A stretch of DNA of 64,000 bases from assembly GCF_036634195.1 (NCBI RefSeq), contig NZ_JAZIFY010000001.1:434001-498000 (forward strand). Direction: 5' to 3'. The stretch comes from Streptomyces sp. P9-A4 (GTDB lineage: Bacteria; Actinomycetota; Actinomycetes; Streptomycetales; Streptomycetaceae). The position numbers and the translations under genes are program-made. This document shows, in pieces, positions 8,622 through 17,539 of the stretch (its first letter is position 1; each line of letters opens with the position of its first letter). The notes under the pieces were generated by a model. The model saw only the letters and a list, made by a program, of their open reading frames with translations. It had not been told where the DNA came from and did no database searches.

Positions 8622-9487
8622 CGTCTTCGACGCCCCCCACCCCCGTCGTCGAGCTGGTCCGCGCCGGTTTCGCCTACGAGGACGGTCCCGCTGTCCTCTC
8701 CGGGGTGGACTTCGCGGTGGCGGAAGGGCGCGCGGTCGCGCTGCTCGGCCGCAACGGCGGCGGCAAGACGACGCTGCTTCGGCTGCTCAGCGGCGGTCTG
8801 CGGTGCGGGAGCGGGTCGCTGCTCCTGGACGGGGAGGAGGTGGCGTACGACCGGAAGGGGCTGACCCTGCTGCGGACGACCGTGCAGCTGGTGGTGCAGG
8901 ACCCGGACGACCAGCTGTTCGCCGCGTCGGTCGGCCAGGACGTGTCGTTCGGGCCGATGAACCTGGGACTGCCGGAGGAGGAGGTGCGGCTCCGGGTGCG
9001 CGAGGCGCTGGAGGCGCTGGACATCGCGGCCCTGGAGGACCGGCCGACGCACCTGCTGTCGTACGGGCAGCGCAAGCGGGCGGCGATCGCGGGGGCCGTG
9101 GCGATGCGGCCACGGGTGCTGATCATGGACGAGCCGACGGCGGGACTCGATCCGCACGGCCAGGAGCGGCTGCTCGACACGCTCCACCGGCTGCGCGGCT
9201 CGGGCACGACGGTGGTGATGGCGACGCACGACGTGGATCTGGCGTTGCGCTGGGCGGACGAGGCGGCGGTGCTGGCCCCTTCGGGGCTGCGGACCGGGCC
9301 GGTCGCGGAGCTGCTCGCGGACGACGCGCTGCTCGCCGAGGCCCGGCTGCGGCGGCCGTGGGGCACGTCGGTGGCCCGGCTGCTCCGCGCGCATGGTCTG
9401 CTGGCCCCCGGTGCGCCGGAGCCGCGCACCCCGGAGGAGCTGGAGGCGTGGTCGGGGGTGGTGGCGGCCCGCTTTGCTACCGAGTAG
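8618..9487 (+). CDS. cbiO: Cobalt ECF transporter ATPase CbiO
   Basis: 289-residue ABC ATPase. Walker A is GRNGGGKTT, the Q-loop is VVQDPDDQLF, the signature is LSYGQRKR, Walker B is VLIMDEPTAGLD, and the switch histidine is in ATHDVDLA. The DPDDQLF Q-loop is typical of ECF-type ATPases. The GTG start at 8618 overlaps the cbiQ stop (GTGA) with GGAAAGG upstream. It completes the cbiMNQO set. Only one ATPase gene is present, as is normal for cobalt ECF systems. Confidence 0.94.
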   Translation: MTSSTPPTPVVELVRAGFAYEDGPAVLSGVDFAVAEGRAVALLGRNGGGKTTLLRLLSGGLRCGSGSLLLDGEEVAYDRKGLTLLRTTVQLVVQDPDDQLFAASVGQDVSFGPMNLGLPEEEVRLRVREALEALDIAALEDRPTHLLSYGQRKRAAIAGAVAMRPRVLIMDEPTAGLDPHGQERLLDTLHRLRGSGTTVVMATHDVDLALRWADEAAVLAPSGLRTGPVAELLADDALLAEARLRRPWGTSVARLLRAHGLLAPGAPEPRTPEELEAWSGVVAARFATE

Positions 9488-9510
9488 TAGACATCACGCC
9501 TCTCTCCTTC

Positions 9511-11598
<2,088 letters not shown>

Positions 11599-11619
11599 CG
11601 GCCGTGGCCGACCGCTCCT

Positions 11620-11732
11620 AGGGCCTGTCGTCGCACTCCCGTCGTCGCCCGAAGGGCGGCCCCGCGGCGTCCGGTGCGTGCTCTCGCCGTACCGGGCGTC
11701 GTGGGGCAGGCGGGAGTCTGACGACAGGCCCT
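11620..11732. mobile_element. 113-bp MITE-like inverted-repeat element
   Basis: The ends are 22-bp inverted repeats (11620-11641 and 11711-11732) that match at 20 of 22 positions and start AGGGCCTGTCGTC. The interior has no coding potential and holds a smaller GCCCGAAGGGC dyad. It lies between convergent genes, so the RNA could also act as a two-way terminator. Long terminal inverted repeats around a short non-coding core suggest a miniature inverted-repeat transposable element, but no target-site duplication is clear. Confidence 0.55.
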
Positions 11733-11756
11733 GGTGACCTGAGTCACTCGCGCCGT

Positions 11757-13082
11757 CTACGAGGCCGCTTCTGCCCACTCTCCGTGCTGTATGGGTTCGG
11801 TCCCGCCCGCGCTGACCGGGTCGTGGCGGATCCGCTCGGCGGGCACACCCGTGGCGGCCAGGACGTCCGTCACGGCACCGACCATGGCGGGCGGGCCACC
11901 CAGGCAGGCCACGTGCCGCTGCCAGAGGCCGTGCCGGGCCACGGCCTCAGCCATCGTCGCTTCGTGTCCGGCCCCGGGTCCCTGCCCGATCACGGGGATC
12001 ACGCGCAGCCAGGGACACCGCCGCTCCAGCACGGTCACGGCCGGCATGTCGTACAGGTCGGCACGGTGGCGGGCGCCGAGGAACAGATGGACAGCGCGGC
12101 CCGGCTCGCGGTGGTCGGCCAGGTCTTCCAGCAGGGCTCTGAGAGGCGCCCATCCGGTGCCGCCGGCCACGAGCAGGACGTCGCGGGCTCTGTCGTCGTC
12201 GGTCGTCATCCGGCCGCGGGCCGGGCCCAGGCGCAGGGTGTCGCCGACGCGGGTGTGCTTGACCAGGGCCTCGCTCAGGCCGCCCGGGGCGGTGTGCCGC
12301 ACGTGGAACTCCAGCTCCGCGCCGGGCCGGGGTGCGCGGGCCAGGGAGTAGCGCCGCCAGGTCCGCGGGAGCAGCGGTGACTCCACGGCGGCGTACTGCC
12401 CGGCCTTGTAGGGGTAGGGCTCGGCCGTGCGGACGCGGAGCACGGCGAGATCGGGGCGGCGGAGCTCGTGCGCGCTCACGACGCCGTTCCAGTACAGCGG
12501 TTCGGTCATCGCCGCCTCGGCGCCGTCGACCATGGCCGCGACGGCGAACCGCACCATCCGCAGCCAGGCTCCTTCGAGCTCGGGGCTCCACCACACGCCT
12601 GCGCGGCGGTGCAGCCCCTCGCGGAGCGCCTGCTCGAACGTTTCGAAGTGCGCTGCCCGGACGCCGAGTTTGCGGTGGTCGCCGCCCAACTGGCGCAGGG
12701 TGACGGCGATGTCGGCGGGCCGGTGCAGATGGTCGATCAAGTACTGGAAGATCCTGGCGAGATGGGCCTGCTGGAACTCCATCGATTCGGGGAACAGTGA
12801 CCGCAGGTAGGGGCGCCGCTCGAACATCGCCGCATAGAGGTGGGTGATCAACTCGTCGAAAGGCGTGACCAGATGGAGATCCCGCAGGATGACGGTCTGG
12901 TCGTACGCGCCGTCGTACGCGCCCGCGGTGCCGAGCGGATCGGCTTCGCCCGCCCCGGACTGCCGTGCGGGCGCCAGCAGGCTACGGCGCAGCCGCATCG
13001 CCTCGTGCCGCGCCAGCAGGGCGTGATAGTCCTCGTGCAGCGGGGTCGCCTCACAGGTCCCCGCACCAGGTGTCGGCGTCAT
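11757..13082 (-). CDS. Flavohaemoglobin-like protein (globin + FAD/NAD reductase)
   Basis: 441 residues: an N-terminal extension of ~60 residues, a globin domain (~65-205), then FAD (RRYSLAR) and NAD (LLVAGGTGWAPLRALLE) reductase domains. The globin part shows YAAMFERRPYLRSLFP (B-helix tyrosine region) and GGDHRKLGVRAAHFETF, in which the His of DHRKLG is the expected proximal haem ligand. Flavohaemoglobins oxidise NO to nitrate or reduce it under low oxygen. ATG 13082 is chosen for the GAGGGACC upstream; the longer frame to 13268 has no support. It is divergent from a diiron protein across a region with stacked palindromes matching other sites in this island, which suggests hypoxia/NO control. 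Confidence 0.88.
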   Translation of the reverse strand: MTPTPGAGTCEATPLHEDYHALLARHEAMRLRRSLLAPARQSGAGEADPLGTAGAYDGAYDQTVILRDLHLVTPFDELITHLYAAMFERRPYLRSLFPESMEFQQAHLARIFQYLIDHLHRPADIAVTLRQLGGDHRKLGVRAAHFETFEQALREGLHRRAGVWWSPELEGAWLRMVRFAVAAMVDGAEAAMTEPLYWNGVVSAHELRRPDLAVLRVRTAEPYPYKAGQYAAVESPLLPRTWRRYSLARAPRPGAELEFHVRHTAPGGLSEALVKHTRVGDTLRLGPARGRMTTDDDRARDVLLVAGGTGWAPLRALLEDLADHREPGRAVHLFLGARHRADLYDMPAVTVLERRCPWLRVIPVIGQGPGAGHEATMAEAVARHGLWQRHVACLGGPPAMVGAVTDVLAATGVPAERIRHDPVSAGGTEPIQHGEWAEAAS

Positions 13083-13292
13083 CAGAGGTCCCTCGCACAG
13101 GCGCCGGACGCGGGACTCGTGCGGGCCAGGACGCAAGCGGCGAAGGCGTACGGAGCGAGGTGCGGTGGACGCGGGAATCGGAGAAGTCGGAGCGGACGGG
13201 GTGGGCACGGCATTGGCGCGAATCCTGTCGGAAATGAGTATGAACGTATTGCAGAGCCGAAATGGCACGCCAGTATCACATCGGGGTGAAGT

Positions 13293-13329
13293 GCCCTATA
13301 GGCCCTGGTTCCCAGGGCCGAACGGCCCT
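13293..13329. promoter_or_regulatory. Stacked palindromes, putative OsdR/DevR-type sites in divergent promoter region
   Basis: Within the 332-bp gap between flavohaemoglobin and desaturase-like genes lie overlapping dyads: an imperfect GCCCTATAGGCC (13293-13304), GGCCCTGG-TTC-CCAGGGCC (13301-13319), and the perfect AGGGCCG-AA-CGGCCCT (13314-13329). The last matches the motif found upstream of every other gene group up to 19.5 kb. The rest of the gap shows nothing else recognisable. Confidence 0.65.
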
Positions 13330-13414
13330 AGCCGGTGCCCGCTCCTGTCCGCCTACGGTGACCGACCTACGCACCCGTAGGTTTCGCGCCGCACCGAGAG
13401 CTGGAGCCCCGCCC

Positions 13415-14374
13415 ATGCCCCCTGCCCGTCTCACCTGGACCGACGCCGAACTCCTCGTCGCGTTGGAGGAGGTGGTGGAGCGCGAACTCAACCGGCATCT
13501 GAGCGTGTTCAAGGATTGGATGCCGCACGAGTACGTGCCGTGGAGCCAGGGCCGGGACTTCGATGGACCGCTGGGCGGCGAAGCCTGGTCACCGGAGCAG
13601 TCCACGCTCACCGAGGTCGGCCGCGTCGCGCTGGTGGTGAACCTGTTGACCGAGGACAACCTGCCCAGCTACCACCACGAGATCGCCACCCTGTTCGGCC
13701 GTGACGGCGCCTGGGGTACGTGGGTGCACCGCTGGACCGCTGAGGAGGCCCGGCACTCCATCGTGCTGCGCGACTACCTCCTCGCCACGCGGGCCGTGGA
13801 CCCGGCCGCCCTCGAACGGGCCCGGATGACCCACATGAGCGCGGGCTTCGTCTCGGACAACCGGCACTCGCCCTTGCACACCGTGGCCTACGTCGCCTTC
13901 CAGGAACTGGCCACCCGCATCTCGCACCGCAACACCGGCCACCTGTCCGGTGACCCGGTCTGCGACCGCATGCTGGCCCAGGTCGCCAGGGACGAGAACC
14001 TCCACATGGTCTTCTACCGCAACCTCCTCAAGGCCGCCCTGGAACTCGCCCCGGACCAGGCGATGCGGGCCGTCGCCGATGTGGTCACCGGCTTCCGCAT
14101 GCCCGGTCACGGCATGCCCGGCTTCGAGCGGGCGGCGGTACGGATCGCCGTCGGCGGCGTCTACAACCTGCGAGTCCATCACGACGACGTGCTCCAGCCG
14201 GTACTGCGCCACCTCAAGGTCATGGACATCTCCGGCCTGGGTCCCGACGGCCTCAAGGCCCAGGACGAGCTCGGCGTGTTCCTCGGCGATCTGGACACCC
14301 AGGCCGCCCGGTTCGACGAACGCCGCGCCGCGCTCCTCGCCCGTCGTGCGGCCGGGGCGAGTTCACGCGCCTGA
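13415..14374 (+). CDS. Acyl-ACP desaturase-like (FAB2 family) diiron protein
   Basis: 319-residue four-helix-bundle diiron protein. Ligand motifs seen are Glu80 in NLLTEDN, EExxH (Glu110-Glu111-Ala-Arg-His114) and DENLH (Glu194, His197), as in soluble acyl-ACP desaturases (DesA1/DesA2 of mycobacteria, plant stearoyl-ACP desaturase). These introduce a double bond into an acyl chain using O2 and reduced ferredoxin. The ATG at 13415 has GGAG upstream. It is divergent from the flavohaemoglobin gene and shares its palindrome-rich control region, so oxygen-responsive membrane remodelling is a reasonable guess. Confidence 0.85.
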   Translation: MPPARLTWTDAELLVALEEVVERELNRHLSVFKDWMPHEYVPWSQGRDFDGPLGGEAWSPEQSTLTEVGRVALVVNLLTEDNLPSYHHEIATLFGRDGAWGTWVHRWTAEEARHSIVLRDYLLATRAVDPAALERARMTHMSAGFVSDNRHSPLHTVAYVAFQELATRISHRNTGHLSGDPVCDRMLAQVARDENLHMVFYRNLLKAALELAPDQAMRAVADVVTGFRMPGHGMPGFERAAVRIAVGGVYNLRVHHDDVLQPVLRHLKVMDISGLGPDGLKAQDELGVFLGDLDTQAARFDERRAALLARRAAGASSRA

Positions 14375-14382
14375 ACGTCCAC

Positions 14383-14409
14383 CGGGCCCGTGCACGTGGC
14401 ACGGGCCCG
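14383..14409 (+). terminator. Rho-independent-like hairpin after desaturase-like gene
   Basis: Perfect 11-bp stem (CGGGCCCGTGC with its complement) around the 5-nt loop ACGTG, 8 bp after the stop codon. Confidence 0.8.
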
Positions 14410-14606
14410 GGCCCGGGCCTCGGACGGGCCGGGGCGCGGCCCTCCGTCGCCCCTGGCCGGGCGGCGCGCGGCCGAGGAGGTGGCGGGCGCCGCGTGAGGC
14501 GCGGGCACGGTGAGCCGTGGGGCCCCCGGCCGTGTGCGGAACGGGGTGCAACCGTCTTCTCTCCCGCACCGCGGACCGCGTGACGCGGTCGGCCCCATGA
14601 GGAGGG

Positions 14607-14631
14607 GCTCCGGCCCTGCGGGGACCGGAGC
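14607..14631 (-). terminator. Hairpin downstream of the PPOX-family gene
   Basis: GCTCCGG and CCGGAGC arms around an 11-nt loop that itself can pair CCC with GGG. It lies 17 bp beyond the stop of the leftward PPOX gene. With the hairpin at 14383 it divides the 273-bp gap between the two convergent genes; nothing else is seen there. Confidence 0.55.
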
Positions 14632-14647
14632 GCCCGGCGGAGCGGTG

Positions 14648-15124
14648 TCAGTCGGCGGCGACGAGTCGGATGCCCGTGACGAGGTCCGGATGCACGCGGA
14701 CGACGTAGTCCAAGTGCTGGTCGGTCCACGGGTGGAGTGCCGCCCGGTACCGGGCGGCCTCTTCGAGGTCGGTGATCAGCTGGCAGTAGCCGGTGACGAC
14801 GACGCTCCAGCCGAGGCGGGTCGCGAGATCGATGTCGTCGGCCTCGTAGGCGACGACGACACCGCTGGGACCGGCCTGCTGGGCGTGCCGGGCCAGCGCC
14901 GCGCCCTCGTGGGTGCGGATGATGATGTCGCCGCCGTCCACAAGGTGGTTGACGGGGCGGATGGCGGGGAGCGCCCGCTGGGTGAAGACGATGCGACCGA
15001 GCGACACTTCGGAGAGGAGCCGCAGCGCCTCGTCGCTGTCCAGCTCGACCATGCGTCGCCTCGGCTCCGCCGCGGAGTCGGCCCGGTGGGGGTCGGCGAG
15101 GTCGGGGACTGCTTCCTTGTGCAC
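14648..15124 (-). CDS. PPOX-fold (pyridoxamine 5'-phosphate oxidase family) flavin-binding protein
   Basis: 158-residue split-barrel protein. Recognisable stretches are LLSEVSLGRIVFT, LPAIRPVNHLVDGGDIIIRT, a variable middle, GWSVVVTGYCQLI and HPWTDQHLDYVVRVHPDLVTGIRL. These fit the PPOX/FMN-binding family whose members are frequent in DosR/OsdR regulons (for example Rv2074- and Rv3131-type neighbours). The cofactor could be FMN or F420; the substrate is unknown. The GTG start at 15124 has only a weak AGGCAGG upstream. It is divergent from the next gene across a palindrome at 15225. Confidence 0.8.
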   Translation of the reverse strand: MHKEAVPDLADPHRADSAAEPRRRMVELDSDEALRLLSEVSLGRIVFTQRALPAIRPVNHLVDGGDIIIRTHEGAALARHAQQAGPSGVVVAYEADDIDLATRLGWSVVVTGYCQLITDLEEAARYRAALHPWTDQHLDYVVRVHPDLVTGIRLVAAD

Positions 15125-15224
15125 GGGTGCCTGCCTGGGGGCTTCGGTGGGGTCGCGCGGTGCGCGAGTAGGGGCCGTGGGGCTCCGACGGCCTCAGTAC
15201 AGGTCACGTGGGCGCGGCCGGGAA

Positions 15225-15238
15225 GGGCCGTTCGGCCC
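15225..15238. promoter_or_regulatory. Putative OsdR/DevR-type box (divergent)
   Basis: Perfect palindrome apart from the TT centre: GGGCCG-TT-CGGCCC, preceded by AA and followed by CT. It is about 100 bp from both divergent starts (15124 and 15343). Confidence 0.65.
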
Positions 15239-15276
15239 CTGTCACCCCGGCCGCAGGTGACTGTTCACTGAGCGGC

Positions 15277-15291
15277 GGACCTCACAGGTCC
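15277..15291. promoter_or_regulatory. Secondary inverted repeat GGACCT-CAC-AGGTCC
   Basis: Perfect 6-bp arms with a 3-bp centre, about 50 bp upstream of the 15343 start. It resembles the GGGACT/AGTCCC half-sites described for mycobacterial DevR more than the GGGCCG boxes do; it may be a second binding site. Confidence 0.4.
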
Positions 15292-15342
15292 CACGGAGCG
15301 ACAGCCGACGAGTGCCCGGCGGGCGGGAAGGTGAGGAGAGAC

Positions 15343-15873
15343 ATGATCGCGGTGGTGGGACACGAGGAGCTGCCCCCGGACACGTCGGCCATGGTGGAGC
15401 GAGAGCTGCGCGTACGCCTGGAGCGGTACGCCGATCCCGCGCCCGGTCTGGTTCGCGTCGGATCGGGAGCGTCGGTGCCCTTCGCCCGCGCTGTGCGGGC
15501 GTCGGGTCGACAGCTCGTCGCGGTCCTGCCCGCGCGGGGTGCCGTGCCGGCACCGCTGCCGCCGCGCGACCTGGAGCCGGCCCGTGAGCTGATGGCGCTC
15601 GCGGAGGAGGTCCGCCTGCTGGCCTATGACCCCGCGGACCGTGACTCCCGCGTGCGCGCCGACGAGGCGCTGGTCGCCCGGAGCGACCTGCTGCTGGCGG
15701 TCTGGGACGGGTCCCCGACCAACGGGCGGGACGCCACCGCGCACATGGTGGCCTACGCGAGGGCGCACGGGGTGAGGGTGGAGGTGGTGTGGCCGGTCGG
15801 GGCGGTTCGCGGGGCGACAGCCCCTTCGGTCCCCGCCGCCCGACCCGCCTGCCGCACGAAAGAGCGACGATGA
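15343..15873 (+). CDS. Hypothetical protein, Rossmann/SLOG-like nucleotide-binding fold
   Basis: 176 residues; no firm family. The core reads MIAVVGHEELPPDTSAMVEREL, a central LLAYDPADRDSRVRADEALV, and then LLLAVWDGSPTNGRDATAHMVAYARAHGVRVEVVWP. An acidic/aromatic AVWDG followed by a Gly-rich turn and an alanine-rich helix is the pattern of SLOG/nucleoside-deoxyribosyltransferase-like folds. GAGGAG upstream supports ATG 15343. The stop overlaps the VKOR gene as ATGA, so the two are translationally coupled and a shared redox or stress role is likely. The biochemical function is not inferable. Confidence 0.75.
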   Translation: MIAVVGHEELPPDTSAMVERELRVRLERYADPAPGLVRVGSGASVPFARAVRASGRQLVAVLPARGAVPAPLPPRDLEPARELMALAEEVRLLAYDPADRDSRVRADEALVARSDLLLAVWDGSPTNGRDATAHMVAYARAHGVRVEVVWPVGAVRGATAPSVPAARPACRTKERR

Positions 15874-16508
15874 CCAGCGTTCTGCATGACCGCGCCACCT
15901 CCGGGGAGACCCTCCCGGCCGACCGCAGGACCGGAGCCACGTGTGCCTTCGCGTGGCTCCTGGTGATCACCGGCGGGCTCGGGCTGCTCGCCTCATGGGT
16001 GATCACCCTGGACAAGTTCCTGATCCTTCAGGACCCCGGCTTCATCCCGTCCTGCAACCTCAGCCCGGTGATCTCCTGCGGCAGCGTGATGCGCAGCGAG
16101 CAAGCGGAGGTGTTCGGGTTCCCGAACCCGATGCTCGGCCTCGTCGCCTATGGCGTCGTCGTCGCGATCGGCGTCGGCGCGCTGGCCGGGGCCCGCTACC
16201 GGCGCTGGTTCTGGCTCGGGCTCAACTTCGGTGCGCTGCTGGGGGCGGGCTTCTGCATGTGGCTGATGAGCCAGGCCCTGTACGAGATCGGCGCCCTGTG
16301 CCTGTGGTGCTGTCTGGCCTGGGCGGCGACCGTCGTCATGTTCTGGTACACGACGGTGCACAACCTGAAGCACGGCGTCCTGCGCGCGCCGAGGCTCCTG
16401 GTCGCCGGGGCGGTGGAGTTCCACTGGGCTGTACCGGTCGTGTGGTGCGGCAGCATCGTGATGCTGATCGCCACACGTTTCTGGGACTACTGGAGCCGCC
16501 TGCTGTGA
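15870..16508 (+). CDS. Vitamin K epoxide reductase (VKOR) family membrane thiol oxidase
   Basis: 212-residue membrane protein with four to five hydrophobic helices. The loop pair Cys62/Cys70 (SCNLSPVISCGSVM) and the quinone-side Cys144-Leu-Trp-Cys147 are the two redox cysteine pairs of bacterial VKOR proteins, which reoxidise DsbA-like proteins with menaquinone. The conserved FGFPNPMLGLVAYG follows. It is coupled to the upstream gene by an ATGA overlap and belongs to the palindrome-marked redox island. Confidence 0.92.
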   Translation: MTSVLHDRATSGETLPADRRTGATCAFAWLLVITGGLGLLASWVITLDKFLILQDPGFIPSCNLSPVISCGSVMRSEQAEVFGFPNPMLGLVAYGVVVAIGVGALAGARYRRWFWLGLNFGALLGAGFCMWLMSQALYEIGALCLWCCLAWAATVVMFWYTTVHNLKHGVLRAPRLLVAGAVEFHWAVPVVWCGSIVMLIATRFWDYWSRLL

Positions 16509-16527
16509 GACCGGTCAGGGGGGTACT

Positions 16528-16580
16528 GGCGCGGCCTGGGTGTGCCGGGCCCGGGGCCTGGGGGACGGCCGGGCCGCGCC
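16528..16580 (+). terminator. GC-rich inverted repeats after the VKOR gene
   Basis: 9-bp arms GGCGCGGCC (16528-16536) and GGCCGCGCC (16572-16580) enclose further nested GC-rich complementarity, beginning 20 bp after the VKOR stop. Confidence 0.45.
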
Positions 16581-16638
16581 GGGGCCGGCACCCCAGGTCG
16601 CGGAGGCGAGTCGAACACGGGGACGGACGTGCCGGATA

Positions 16639-16676
16639 GGGCCGTTCGGCCCCATGGACCCGGGGCCGAAGGGCCC
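16639..16676. promoter_or_regulatory. Tandem OsdR/DevR-type boxes upstream of the response regulator
   Basis: GGGCCG-TT-CGGCCC (16639-16652) is followed by the near-copy GGGCCG-AA-GGGCCC (16663-16676, one mismatch); centres are 24 bp apart, a little over two helical turns. The paired arrangement suggests cooperative autoregulation of the downstream regulator. The ~290-bp gap otherwise holds the GC-rich repeats after the VKOR gene. Confidence 0.65.
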
Positions 16677-16795
16677 GGAGCCGGTGTTGTCATACTGGCG
16701 CTCGTTTCGCCCGGGGCCGGGCAGTGGACCGGCCCGAAGGCCACCGCCCTCGCGCGTGGCCGTCTCGCCCCTGCCCTGGAGTTCTTGGTGACAAC

Positions 16796-17521
16796 GTGCT
16801 GACCGCCGGACATCCCACCGCTTCCGCCGACCCCTCCGGCATGTCCGTGCGGGTCTTCCTGCTCGACGACCACGAGGTCGTGCGCCGGGGAGTGCGCGAT
16901 CTGCTCGAAGCCGAGCCCGACATCGTGGTGGTCGGCGAGGCGGCCAGTGCCCGGGAGGCGCTCGCCCGGGTGCCCGCGGCACGGCCGGACGTGGCCGTGC
17001 TCGACGTACGCCTCGGCACCGCGACCGGCGGCGATCACGAGGGCGTGGAGGTGTGCCGCGAACTCCGTGCGGAGCTGCCGGAGCTGGCCTGCCTGATGCT
17101 GACCTCGTTCGACGACGACGAGGCCCTGTTCGACGCCATCATGGCGGGCGCGGCGGGATACGTTCTCAAGCAGATCGGCGGCTCGGACCTGGTGGCCGCC
17201 GTCCGCGCGGTCGCGACGGGCACGTCGCTCCTCGACCCCCGGCTGACGAGCCGTGTGATGGCCCGGATACGGGAGCCCAAGCCGGAGCCCGAGGCGGTCG
17301 TGCCCGGAGAACTCGACCGGCTCTCACCCCGCGAGCTGGAGATCCTCGATCTGATCGGGCTCGGCCTGACGAATCGCCAGATCGCCGATCGGCTGTTCCT
17401 CGCCGAGAAGACGGTGAAGAACCGCGTGTCGTCCATCCTCGGCAAGCTGGGGGTGGGGCGCCGGCTTCAGGCGGCGATGATCGCCGAACGGCTCCGGGAC
17501 GCCCCGGGACGCGGTCGGTGA
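16796..17521 (+). CDS. NarL/LuxR-family response regulator, DevR/OsdR-like
   Basis: Response regulator with a receiver domain (FLLDDHEVVRRGVRDLLEA; phosphoacceptor Asp in AVLDVRLG, Asp55 counted from Met16841) and a C-terminal LuxR helix-turn-helix (LSPRELEILDLIGLG, TNRQIADRLFLAEKTVKNRV). Many stretches, for example RVPAARPDVAVLDVRL and FLAEKTVKN, read like mycobacterial DevR/DosR, with a short extra segment (LGTATGGDHEG) after the phosphoacceptor. The start is ambiguous: GTG 16796 has GGAG rather far upstream, while ATG 16841 matches the DevR N-terminus but lacks a ribosome-binding site. It is tail-to-tail with the sensor kinase 18 bp away. Confidence 0.9.
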   Translation: MLTAGHPTASADPSGMSVRVFLLDDHEVVRRGVRDLLEAEPDIVVVGEAASAREALARVPAARPDVAVLDVRLGTATGGDHEGVEVCRELRAELPELACLMLTSFDDDEALFDAIMAGAAGYVLKQIGGSDLVAAVRAVATGTSLLDPRLTSRVMARIREPKPEPEAVVPGELDRLSPRELEILDLIGLGLTNRQIADRLFLAEKTVKNRVSSILGKLGVGRRLQAAMIAERLRDAPGRGR

Positions 17522-17539
17522 ACCCTGGTGAGCGGGCTG

